A stretch of DNA of 64,000 nucleotides from Brachionus rotundiformis (Eukaryota > Rotifera > Eurotatoria > Ploima > Brachionidae). The number at the start of each line of letters is the position of its first letter. Within the stretch, counting starts at the first letter, position 1. A program made the translations under genes and the position numbers. The stretch covers positions 4,193,710 to 4,257,709 of the forward strand of contig JAESIW010000020.1 of assembly GCA_016802295.1 (NCBI GenBank), in the 5' to 3' direction. This document shows, one piece after another, positions 13,303-23,700 of the stretch. The notes beneath the pieces were generated by a model. That model had not been told where the DNA came from. It did not search any database and saw only the letters and a program-made list of their open reading frames with translations.

Positions 13303-14460
13303 TTATTTCGAGAAATACCAAATATTAAAAAATTGAAAAAAGAAAAGCAATGAATCTTTCATTCCAATTCCATTCGAGGAATTTGAAAGGGATGTTAAAG
13401 TTGAAGTAATAGAATAAGATTGTTCATATGAAGTAGTACCATTAAAATTTTGATTTGTACTGTTAAACAAAGACAAATTAAAATTCGTAAAGGGAGTTGA
13501 ACTTAATGGAGACAATGTAAAATTCATATCGGGTGGAAACATTGTAGTTCCATTCATTGGTGGCAAAGTATAATTGAACATTGGTGGAAACTTGGTAGTT
13601 CCATTCATTGGTGTCAATGTATAATTGAACATTGGTGGATACATTGTAGTTCCATTCATTGGTGGCAATGTATAATTCATATCGGGTGGAAACATTGTAG
13701 TTCCATTAAATGGTGGGAATGTATAATTAAACATTGGTGGAAACATTGTAGTTCCATTAAATGGTGGCAATGTATAATTCATATCGGGTGGAAACATTGT
13801 AGTTCCATTCATTGGTGGCAATGTATAATTGAACATTGGTGGAAACTTGGTAGTTCCATTAAATGGTGGCAATGTATAATTCATATCGGGTGGATACATT
13901 GTAGTTCCATTCATTGGTGGCAATGTATAATTGAACATTGGTGGAAACATTGTAGTTCCATTCATTGGTGGCAATGTATAATTCATATCGGGTGGAAACA
14001 TTGTAGTTCCATTAAATGGTGGCAATGTATAATTCATATCGGGTGGAAACATTGAAGTTCCATTAAATGGTGGGAATGTATAATTAAACATTGGTGGAAA
14101 CATTGTAGTTCCATTAAATGGTGGCAATGTATAATTAAACATTGGTGGATAAATTGAAGTTCCATTCATTGGTGGCAATGTATAATTAAACATTGGTGGA
14201 AACATTGTAGTTCCATTAAATGGTGGCAATGTATAATTCATATCGGGTGGAAACATTGTAGTTCCATTCATTGTTGTTATCTTTATGTTTTTAATAATAA
14301 TTTCGATTTTTTTCGCTTCATTTTTCTCTCCATTTCGGACTTAAATTATTTTTTTTTTTAATTTGTTCTATCCTAATATAAGATTACTTTTTTTATTGAT
14401 TAATCCCGAGTTCAGTTTAATTAAGATTAATAATATAATTGCAAAATGTTTTTTTTCCAT
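13303..14460 (-). CDS. Secreted tandem-repeat glycoprotein, probably GPI-anchored
   Basis: Two exons, 14460-14388 and 14339-13303, split by a 48-base GT..AG intron in phase 1; the product is 369 residues. Exon 1 gives a signal peptide (MEKKHFAIILLILIKLNSG). After a Lys-rich linker of about 25 residues come 15 direct repeats of 17 residues, consensus [MF]NGTTMFPP[DM][MF]NYTLPP. Each unit carries two N-glycosylation sequons (NGT and NYT or NFT) and two or three PP pairs. The C-terminus is Ser/Thr/Asn-rich, then has SNSSNGIGMKDS followed by a hydrophobic tail (LLFFFQFFNIWYF), the form of a GPI-attachment signal. A surface or extracellular mucin-like coat protein is likely. I recognise no named family, and no pathway role can be assigned. 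The alternative is a type I membrane protein with almost no cytoplasmic tail. The ATG at 14271 would be a false start because it omits the signal peptide. Confidence 0.8.
13507..14271 (-). repeat. 51-bp tandem repeat array, 15 units
   Basis: Fifteen in-frame units of exactly 51 bases with no indels. Units differ mainly at four places: first residue Met or Phe, position 6 Met or Lys, positions 10-11 DM or MF, and Leu or Phe before the last PP. Two units (fourth and eleventh) are identical MF types ending TFPP and are both followed by an FNG..DM unit, which suggests segmental duplication within the array. Confidence 0.95.
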
Positions 14461-16563
14461 TTTTATATTTAAATTTTTTTTCCATTTTTTGCCGTTCTTT
14501 TTATATTCGTTTTCTGTTTTTTCTTAGGATTCTTTTTTTTATCAATAACCAATTCTTTTTTCAACTTTTTTACCTTTTCATTTGATTTTTTTTTTTAAGT
14601 AATGATTGTTTTTTTTTTCATTTGATTTTTTTTCGAACATTAATGTTTTTTTAATTTTTTATTAATTTTTATTGCTTGCTTTATTTCTTTACTTTAAATA
14701 TTGACTTATTGAGTTTTGAATTTTTTTTTTAATTTAATTGATTGAATTAATTCTTTCATTAATTAAATAAATTCCGTATATATAAAATTTAATAAATGAT
14801 TTTGATTAAAGAAAATGTGTCCATGCCACTTCTCATGACAATTAATTTTCAATAAAATTCAGTTAAAAATCAAATTATTGATCAATTTTTTTATAGCCCA
14901 AATTTTTCATTTTTATTTCATTATTCCTTAAATTTACAATACTGAATAAGCAAGTGTAAAATGAAAATTTCTTTAATCTTTTCATATTTTCATTTCTCAT
15001 GTTTTAGAAATTTTATAAAATTTTATCTTAAATTTTTTCAATACTTTAACAAACCAAACTAAAAATGGATTTAAATATATATTTGGCCGATTTAGAATTT
15101 AAGCTTTTTTGAAAAAACCGATTTAAATGATAATTTTTTGAAAATTAATTTGTTTAAAGTTTAAAAATTTTTTCTCTTCAAAAATTCTTTGCTCATAATG
15201 TGAAAAAGTTTGTTGAGTAAAGTGATTTTTCTGATCAATATTTTTGGCGTTGATATGATGCTTATCCTTTTGAAACAACTCCAAATGAGTTTTTCATTAA
15301 TTTTAAAGAAAAATTCAATAAAAAAACTGTATTATTTTGTAAAAAAAATCCAAAAATAACTTCTTTTTTGTATTCAAAGTAATTGATAAATTTCAAAATG
15401 GCTTTTATATGAATTTATTTTTAAATTAAATATATTATTTCTAAATATTTTTTTGAATGTCTTAAAAATTATTTGTCCAGCTATTAACTTGTTAATAAAT
15501 ATTTTTGAAATTATAGTAAAAGTCTTAGTGGTTTCTATTGCTTCAATAAAATTTCAAGGAATTCTTCAGTTTCAAATTCCATTTCATTTTCTCATTTTAA
15601 AAGTTAAAATGTTTATTCTTTAGTTTTATAACTAACAATATAATTTAAAGAAATATTTGTCTGGAAAAATTCTCCGATATTAAATTTATGTCTACCTTGT
15701 TTAATGAAATCTTAAAAGTTGATAATTGTTTCGGTACTAGATGTTTTTTAATTGATCTAAGGCAACAAATTTAAAAATTTCTTAAATAATTTTTCAACTC
15801 ATTTGTTTTATTTATTTTATTTTAAATCTAAAAGAAATTGCAATTTAAGTCATGCTATTTAATTTTTTAAAAATTGATATTCAATCTAAAATCTATCAAA
15901 ATAACTTAAACTTTAGGATTTAAAATTTAATTAATGCCATTTAATAAATCCAACATTAAATAATTTGATAAATCAATTTCCAAATTAAAAGCTTCTAAAA
16001 TTTAAAGTATCTTTTGCTTAGTGTTTTTGCGCTATATTTTATCGCAGTAACAAGTTTGTTGTAAGATTTCTTTTTATTGATAATATATGGATATAAACGT
16101 AGGCTAAAGCCATTCCAACCTTGAAAAAACTAAAAGGTATTTCAAAAATAATTTTCTGGATTTAGCACTTGAAAATTCTGATTTACGTCATTAAAAGGAA
16201 TAAGATGCAAAAACTTGTTTTTTTTAAATTTGATTATAGATTTAAAAAATTTTTGTTTTGTTAAAAGATTCTTAATATTTTACCTATTTTATTACAACAA
16301 AATTAAGTCCGATATTTTAAAAGTTTAAATTTTGATTAATAAAGAGAAAATTTCTTATATGTTTAATATTAAAATTCTTTATTTTCAAAAAAAGTCAATT
16401 AATATATTTTAAAAAAATGTATTGGTAAAAATGTAATATATATATATATATATTTCATATAACTGATTTCTGTAAAGACTTAAAAAAAATGGTAAAAATA
16501 ATTTTTAAAAGATAAAAAATAATGTTACATTTTATCCTAATGTAATACACACGACATTTAATA
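14461..16563. other. Intergenic; strongly T-rich at its left end
   Basis: From about 14341 to 14760 the plus strand is very T-rich with many runs of six or more T, directly upstream of the repeat-protein gene on the other strand. A TATATATA-like string near 14776-14786 could be part of a promoter, but nothing confirms it. From 14800 to 16563 I see ordinary AT-rich sequence and one TA microsatellite. Confidence 0.5.
16436..16453. repeat. (TA)n microsatellite
   Basis: About eight or nine uninterrupted TA units in intergenic sequence. Confidence 0.9.
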
Positions 16564-16567
16564 TTTA

Positions 16568-16765
16568 TTAATTATTGACCATATTATATGTGCTAAACAT
16601 CCAAATATTTCCTAAAGCGTTCCTCCGTTTTTTGATTTCTGTATATTCAGTTTTGCTTGTTCTATTGAGTTCTTTGATGCTTCTAGCTTGAAAAAGAATA
16701 AATTTTATACCATCGTTTGGATTGATGTCAATATCCCAAATGTTTGCTTTGGCCATTTTCTTCAT
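16568..16765 (-). CDS. Small hypothetical protein or terminal exon, 65 aa
   Basis: An ATG-started frame of 65 codons, richer in GC than its surroundings and mixed in composition (it contains ANIWDIDINPNDGIKFILF and KKRRNALGNIWMF). An AATAAA motif overlaps the stop codon on the same strand, which would suit the end of a transcript. A TTAG just upstream could also be a splice acceptor, making this the last exon of a larger gene. There is no signal peptide, no membrane segment and no family I recognise. In DNA this AT-rich an open frame of this length can also arise by chance. Confidence 0.33.
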   Translation of the reverse strand: MKKMAKANIWDIDINPNDGIKFILFQARSIKELNRTSKTEYTEIKKRRNALGNIWMFSTYNMVNN

Positions 16766-17436
16766 TTTCCTAACTCAATTTGGATTTTTTTAAATGAGTT
16801 AACTTTGAATCATGCTTCTTAATTTATACTCATTAACTAACTACAAAGTGATTACAATTTCATTTGAATTACACCATAATGCAAAATTAAAATCTAATTT
16901 GTTGAAAATATTAGAAGCAAATTTTTCAAAATAATTTTCTTGAACAAATGTGAATTTTCATATTTTTTTCTGATTTATTTTATTCTAAGATTCGGATTCA
17001 TTGTGTAGAAGGTTAAATTTTAATTTTTTTTAATTTAATTTTAAGAACTAAACCTTCTAAGAAATAAAAAGCTAAAAATAAATATGAATTTTTAAAATAA
17101 TTAATTTTTTCAACAATTTAAAAGATTGAAGATAATAAATCCTCTAAAATAATGACTAATAAAAAATTTTTGTTCAACAAACATTTAAAGAAATTCATTG
17201 AGTTTATTCATTCATTCAATTCATTCAGGTTTATTCTTTTTGAAAATTAAATAAACAAATGATTTTTAAAAAATGTCATCAGAAGGAGTTGAATTCTTGA
17301 AATATTTTGATAAATCTGAATCAAAATTGCTATGTTAAGATATTATAATCTTGCCTAGTAAATAAATAAACAAACATCGAACCTTTATATTCTTTATTCA
17401 AAAATTCAATTTTTATCAAAAATTTGTAAAATAAGA
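16766..17436. other. Intergenic, 5' side of the FMO gene
   Basis: About 670 bases with no coding signal. It probably holds the promoter and leader of the plus-strand monooxygenase gene. No clear TATA box or splice acceptor decides the start. Confidence 0.5.
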
Positions 17437-19083
17437 ATGCAAACTTATCGAGTTACGATAAATATTGACGTAAAATCCAATACAAACTCCAAAAAACGAG
17501 TTGCCATTATCGGAGCTGGACCGGCAGGTTTGGTTACGGCAAAGACAGCACTTGAAAGTGGTTTAATACCAGTTATTTTTGACCGAAAAAGTAAACCTGG
17601 GGGTCTCTGGTCTGCGGGAACTGCTATTTGGGATGATATGCATACAAATGTAAGCAAGTTTTCAGTAATGTTTTCCGATTTTCCATGGCCGAAAGAAAGT
17701 AACATAATTCCCAGTGCCAAAGAGGTCCTAAGATATCTTAAGTCTTATATAAAACATTTCAAATTAAATAAACGATTTAGATTAAACTCAAATGTGGAAT
17801 CAGTAAGACAGTTGCCCAACAAAAAATGGAAAGTAACATGGACCAATTATTTAACTGGTGAGTCAAACAATCAAGTATTTGATTTTTTAATATGCTCAAA
17901 TGGATTGCACTGTAGACCCAATCTACCAAAAGTAAAAAGTTCAGAGAAATTTTCAGGTATCATAATGCACAGTGCTAATTATCGATCCCATGATGAAAAG
18001 CTAAAGAATAAAAAAGTGGTTGTGGTGGGAAACTCGTACAGTGGGGTCGAAATATCAGCTCACTTGGTCGGTCATGCTTTTTCAGTTACAAATGTTTTCA
18101 AAAAGCCTTATCTTGTGTTTCCAAGATTGTTAAAATTTCAAAAAGCACCTGGAAATTTTCAAATAGTACCAATTGATTTATTGTTTGGTAGAGAGATTAC
18201 TTTGAGAAAGAAAACTCTAAAAGAAGAACGCGATTTTAAAATAGATCTATACAAAAAATTGTGCCCTCACCAAACTAACAAAAAATTGGCACATCCCGAC
18301 ATGTACTATGAATTAAATAATGATGAGCCTATCCGAGAATCTGTCACGGACAATTATTATCCTTATGTGAAAAATGGATTAATTAAGCCGATGAGATCAG
18401 AAATAAAGCATTTCGAAAAAAATGGTTTAGTTTTAGAAAATGGTTGCAAAGTTTTGGCAGATGTAGTCATTTTTTGTACTGGTTACAGACTATGTTTAGA
18501 TTATTTTGACAATGATATTTTGAAAATTTTAAAATTTGATCCAAATAAGGCTAAAATGCCAATTTTAATGTACAAATATACTGTTCATCCAGATTTAGAA
18601 AACTTAGCCATGGTTGGCGAAATAAATGGTCTTTACTTTGCTGGTTTTGAAATGCAGGCCAAATGGGCCATTAAATTATTTTCTGGCGAAAAAAAATTGC
18701 CTCCACGGGATGTAATGGAAGCAGAAATGGCAAAAGATGAATTGAGAAGAGAAAGTGCTGGCAATAACCAATTTCCAAGAGGTATTTATAATAGATTGAT
18801 TGATGAATTGGCGGAAGAGTGCGACTTGCTTCCAGATATGGACAAAATTAGATTAGAAGATGAAGACCTGCACAGAATGTTGTGGAAGAATGGTACAATT
18901 CCTTGTCATTTTTGCTTTAATACAAAGCGGGATTTGAGTATTAAAATTTTAAAAGAAGCTGACGAGATCATTCAACAAGTATACAATTTTAGTATCGATG
19001 AAAGATCAAACATGTCAACTTCGCTTTTGGCAAAAAAAATTTCCCAAAATTTCAAAATTCCTTTACATTTGTTTAAAGATTAG
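17437..19083 (+). CDS. Flavin-containing monooxygenase, intronless
   Basis: FAD- and NADPH-dependent monooxygenase of the FMO family, which adds one oxygen to soft nucleophiles (N or S) of xenobiotics or metabolites. The product is 548 residues, the usual animal FMO length. The FAD-binding GxGxxG is GAGPAG at 26-31, followed by PGGLW at 54-58. The FMO-identifying FxGxxxHxxxY is at 172-182 (FSGIIMHSANY). The NADPH site is GNSYSG at 198-203, and the FATGY-type motif is FCTGY at 346-350. Unlike vertebrate FMOs, the C-terminus is polar with no hydrophobic tail, so a soluble or peripheral enzyme is likely. The frame has no interruption, while neighbouring genes carry short introns. It may be retrotransposed, transferred, or simply intron-poor. 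The next gene, a globin, is convergent 224 bases away. The substrate cannot be predicted. Confidence 0.95.
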   Translation: MQTYRVTINIDVKSNTNSKKRVAIIGAGPAGLVTAKTALESGLIPVIFDRKSKPGGLWSAGTAIWDDMHTNVSKFSVMFSDFPWPKESNIIPSAKEVLRYLKSYIKHFKLNKRFRLNSNVESVRQLPNKKWKVTWTNYLTGESNNQVFDFLICSNGLHCRPNLPKVKSSEKFSGIIMHSANYRSHDEKLKNKKVVVVGNSYSGVEISAHLVGHAFSVTNVFKKPYLVFPRLLKFQKAPGNFQIVPIDLLFGREITLRKKTLKEERDFKIDLYKKLCPHQTNKKLAHPDMYYELNNDEPIRESVTDNYYPYVKNGLIKPMRSEIKHFEKNGLVLENGCKVLADVVIFCTGYRLCLDYFDNDILKILKFDPNKAKMPILMYKYTVHPDLENLAMVGEINGLYFAGFEMQAKWAIKLFSGEKKLPPRDVMEAEMAKDELRRESAGNNQFPRGIYNRLIDELAEECDLLPDMDKIRLEDEDLHRMLWKNGTIPCHFCFNTKRDLSIKILKEADEIIQQVYNFSIDERSNMSTSLLAKKISQNFKIPLHLFKD

Positions 19084-19209
19084 TATAAAAATTCCAAATC
19101 AAACCTAGTTCAAAACTGTTGATTATTGTTTTAAGCATAAGATTTATATTCAAAAATAACATTATGTTTTAAAAAATCATCTACTTGGGGTCATTTTTAA
19201 TTTAAAACT

Positions 19210-19215
19210 TTTATT
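19210..19215 (-). terminator. Polyadenylation signal of the globin gene
   Basis: AATAAA on the minus strand about 93 bases past the globin stop codon. It lies beyond the FMO signal on the opposite strand, so the two 3' UTRs would overlap. Confidence 0.5.
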
Positions 19216-19228
19216 TCAATATATTTTA

Positions 19229-19234
19229 AATAAA
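19229..19234 (+). terminator. Polyadenylation signal of the FMO gene
   Basis: AATAAA on the plus strand, 146 bases past the FMO stop codon, within the predicted 3' UTR of the convergent globin gene. Confidence 0.5.
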
Positions 19235-19307
19235 ACAAGAATTAAAAATTAAATAATTTTAGTTTAAAATAATTTAAGTCTCACAGGGCTTGATTACAAT
19301 GTAGATT

Positions 19308-20715
19308 TTAAGATCTTAGCTTAGACTCAAAAGAATCTATTCCAAGGTTCATATAGAAGCGAATAACTTCAAAAACTTTATGCCATTTGAGCTTAATTAA
19401 TTCAAAAGCTCGCACTACTTCATCATTATTTAGATACGAGTCGATGTACAAGTCATCTTCACTAGAATTTAGAAATTTGTCATCTAATTAAAAATAAAAA
19501 ATTGTATTTGTTTTAAAAATGTTTCACATTTTTTTAAGATTACCAAAGGTCATAGAAAAGTCTTCATTAATTTCGATAAGTTTATTTTTCTGGATTATTT
19601 GAAGATTTTTGTTAATAATTGGTTGAATTGCGGTTATAAATTGAAATTCAATTATCTTAATTTAAGGCAAAATTATTTTTGAGTATAATCTGTTTTTTCT
19701 AAATTTTTCACTTTTATAATTATTTTAACAATTTAAGTAGAAACAATTTTTTGATTTAATATCTCATTTTAAGTGAAAATTTTTAATTCCAAGTAGATTA
19801 AATCATACCGAAAAATATTCCTTTTTTGCTTTATAAATGTGATGTCTCTCGCCCAGATGAAAGAGCTTTTCTTTTATTTTATCTAATTGATCATTTTCTA
19901 GCGCATCTATAAATTGATCAATTATGTTCATTACTTTTTTTGAATGAGTCCTGAAACCAAAAATAAAATTAGCAAAAATTGAATTTTTTTTACAGTTATT
20001 TACCTCAGAGCATGACTTTTAGAAAGCTCGTCAATTGGTAAAAATTTGAATGCTTCAAATTTAGTTTGAATGTCAGGCAGAGTTTCAAAGCTCCTTTAAA
20101 ATTTTTGTTAAATAAAAAATAAAAACAAAAAACTCTTTACTTCATGAAAGCTATTACTCCAACACTATTTAAATCATCTTTGATAAATTTATAACTTAAC
20201 TTAATAGTCTTAATATCTGATGATGTAAATTTATCTACTTGATAGATATCAGATGCTGTATTATCCAATTTGATTATTTCAGATATGCTTTTGGATCTTT
20301 TTTTTAAACCATCTGATATCTTGCTGGAATTACATTGGTCAAATTTGTGTTCTGGTACGTAGTACGAAGCCGATTTATTTTCGTGCATATTTTTAGAATT
20401 AGAATTATCATGCTTGTTAAAAAGAAAATTATTTGCAAATGATTTTTTTACAGGCGCTAGACTGCGATTAAATCGATTGTCATTGCTACTGTCCCGCCTG
20501 GATCCGGATTGAATCAAGTGGCTGGAAAAAGTTTCGCTGGCATTTTTCCTAATTAGTTCATTTTTTCCTAAAAGAAAATTTCTTTGATAGCCATTTCCAA
20601 AATTCTTAGAGGAAAAATCAAAATTTTCACTGAAATTGTTATCTAGATTTTCATTTGTAGTCACTATCTCTGATTCAAATGTAGTATTGATAATTCTACT
20701 ATTTTTTTGACCCAT
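19308..20715 (-). CDS. N-myristoylated globin with long N-terminal extension (globin X/neuroglobin-like)
   Basis: Five exons, 20715-20141, 20093-20004, 19950-19809, 19655-19544 and 19483-19308, joined by GT..AG introns of 47 to 153 bases; 364 residues. Residues 1-160 are low-complexity, rich in Asn and Ser. They open with MGQKNS, a good N-myristoylation signal (Gly2, Ser6), but have no Cys at position 3 for palmitoylation as in many globin X proteins. The globin fold follows. Helix A is near SSDIKTIKLSYKFI and the CD region is FKFLP. Distal His E7 is in ALRTHSKKVMNIID. Proximal His F8 is in HLGERHHIYKAKKEYF. Helix G is EFQFITAIQPII and helix H is KWHKVFEVIRFYMNLGI. The likely role is a membrane-tethered haem globin in redox, NO or O2 sensing rather than bulk O2 carriage; that is inference from the family. 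The gene shares its 3' side with FMO. Confidence 0.87.
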
Positions 20716-23700
20716 TTTTCTAAACCAAATATTTGAGAGCTTTTTTTTTCTATTCTATAAGATTTAAAAAAATTTATAGCAAAAATTAAATTATTAAAGG
20801 AAGAATTAGTAAAATCGAAATCAACTGGTAAAGCGATAATAATAAAAATCTTTATTTAGAGCTGAACTTTTTTGAAAATTTGCTAAACAAATCTTGTTTA
20901 TTAAGGGAGAAATACTCACAATAAAATGATTATGTTAATGTGAGGTAAATTTTTGGTATTTTGATTAGGAAAAATATGTCATGATTAGTTACGCAAAAAC
21001 ATGGTCTTCTAGAATTTCTTGAAACTAATTAGGAAATAAAATTAAATGTCTGTCAATACTGTATAATATAATATAACTGAAAACAAAAAATCTAAAAATA
21101 AAGGATCTATCTAAAATAATTTTATCAAATTGTTTATCTTAATTTTCTTGACTATGATATACCTAAATATCTTACAATTTGAATTATTTTTACATCAATC
21201 TAATTATTGTGATTGTAATTTTAAGAAATTAAGTTTTAATAAATTATTTTTGTCATATGGCATATTTAAAAAATGAATGAAGAATTTGTACTTTAAATAT
21301 TCAATAAATTAAGCGATACTAATAATCTTTTGAAATATTAAAATCTTCAGACAACTCTTGAAATTAAAAATCAATGCTTCATTAATTTGAAAATAATTGC
21401 TTTATAGTTTTTGTTAGCCTTGAGAAAAAAGCTCTAATGTTTTTAATAACTCAATTTTATTTTTAAACATATAATCTAATTTAAATATCTTAAATTTATA
21501 TTTTTAATTTTTTAAAAAACTTTAATTGCATGGCTTTTAAATTTTTTAATTCAAATTAAATTTTCATATATTCACTTAAACCGATCTGATAACACATATA
21601 AATAATTCGAATTATTTTTTATTATTTTATATGAAATAATTATATCGCTGTTTTGATATCATTTTCTATTCAATATTATTTTTGATTCGTTGATGACCCA
21701 AAAAAAGCATAGAATCCTTATTGTTTCGTTCGGATTTCACTATTTTTTACATTAATAAAATTAATGAAATATGATGCCTGGATACGATTCTGCAATGTGT
21801 GGCTTTCTTTTGGATAGATAGATATTTTTAACTTAATTTGAATTGATTAAAGATGACTAAGTAGTAATTTTGATTAAAAGAATTCATTTTTAGATATTTA
21901 TAAGTATTTGAATGAAAATTAAATTTGAATTAGCTATTTTTTAAAGAGTTGATATGTAGTATTCAAAAGCAGGAATTTAAAAAGAGAAAAAACTTTGAAA
22001 AGTCGACGTTAAAGAGAACAAATTTTAAAATATAAAATAAAAAAAAAAATAGAAAATAATTAAAGATAATTGTTAAAATTTATAATTTTTTTTTGATTTA
22101 AAAAATAATGAATAAGAAATATTCATAAAAAAATAAAGAAGGAATTAAAAATTAGAAATATTTGAGAAATTAATTTTAATAATAAAAATTAAATAAAATC
22201 AGTCTTTTAGAACACCACTTATTTATTTCCTACGAGATTTTCAAATTGAAAATTTGGCTTCATTTTTTAAAATTGATAAAAAATGTAATGTGATGCTAAA
22301 GCAAAGCTTTGTTTAAGAAAAAAATTACAGAGCCTTTTTATATACGAAATAGTTAAGCTTATACAATCAAATTTAATCTTGAGAAAATGAGAATGAATGA
22401 GACACTTAAGGCGTAAATACTTAAATTTTTTTAATAAAGCTTAAAGACTAGAATGACTGATAATTTTTTTAAATGATTAACAGCATTTAATTTTTTTTCA
22501 AGAATATTTACCTCTTTATTAGAACGTTTTTCAATAATTTTACTTCGATTAATAACTTGATCTCATAAGTGTAAAAGAATCAGACAAAATACCTCATAAT
22601 AGAATAAAATTCCTCATAATCTTCAACAATAGTTTAAAATAAATTTATCCTAGAAATTTGATTATTTCTCAATAAAAAAATGTAAGGAAGCTTTTTTCAG
22701 GAATCAAATGTCGGTAACGTTGCTTTCTTGTTTTTCTAACAATCCGAAAATCAAACCTTATAGACCTAATTTATTAATTGAACAATATTCTAATAAATAG
22801 AAATTATTCTATATATTTTATCTCTCCTAGATTTAATTCTGATTAATTAGATAAAACCTGAATATCTTTTAACTAAAACTAATTATAACATTTTCAAGGT
22901 TAATTATATTTATAAATAAATTTTTAAATATTAAGATAACCTAAATAATTTTGTTAATTTTTTTATTATTTTTTTTCAATAATGACCTAAAAGCATCAAT
23001 ACTTTAAGAGTTATAAGATATCATTTTAAATTTGAAGATCGCAAAGTGACTAGAAATAGATAAATTTTATATTTGCTGAATAGAAATGTTTTATTACTCA
23101 TTCTAATAGAAATCAAGCTTAATAAATCTAATTGATTTTCTAAGAAATTTTAAATATTTTGGAAAATGCCTTTACCTAGATTTTAAGCTATTTAAAATAT
23201 TAAAAATGAAACTCAATTTTATTTAATATAGGTTTATGATTGCCTGATTTTTAGTTCCTTTATAAAACTACACTTATCAAAATAAAATACTTAGCTAAAC
23301 AAATTTTATTTATTGACTGGATTCTGTCTACAGCTTATTTAACTGTTTATGCCAAATCGTAAACAGTTAAAATTATTAGTTATTTGCGAAAAACTTCCGA
23401 TAATTTTAAAAAATAAATTGCTTTACCTTTCTAATTTAGAAAAGAGCTTTCAGCAAAATGTACAAATAAATTTGTATCTAGTAATTTAATGATGAAATCA
23501 TTTCAAAAAAATATTTCGAGTTACACTTGAGTATTTTTAGCTTAATTAAAATATTGAAATAATTAGTTGATGAGAAAAATAAATTTAAATATTAGAATAT
23601 TGCTAAATTTAAAATATCAATTGATGAAATAAAAGTCTACTTTTTAGACATGAATTTTTAATACTTGCTCGACCGAAAATCAATTTGAAATTTTTTTAAA

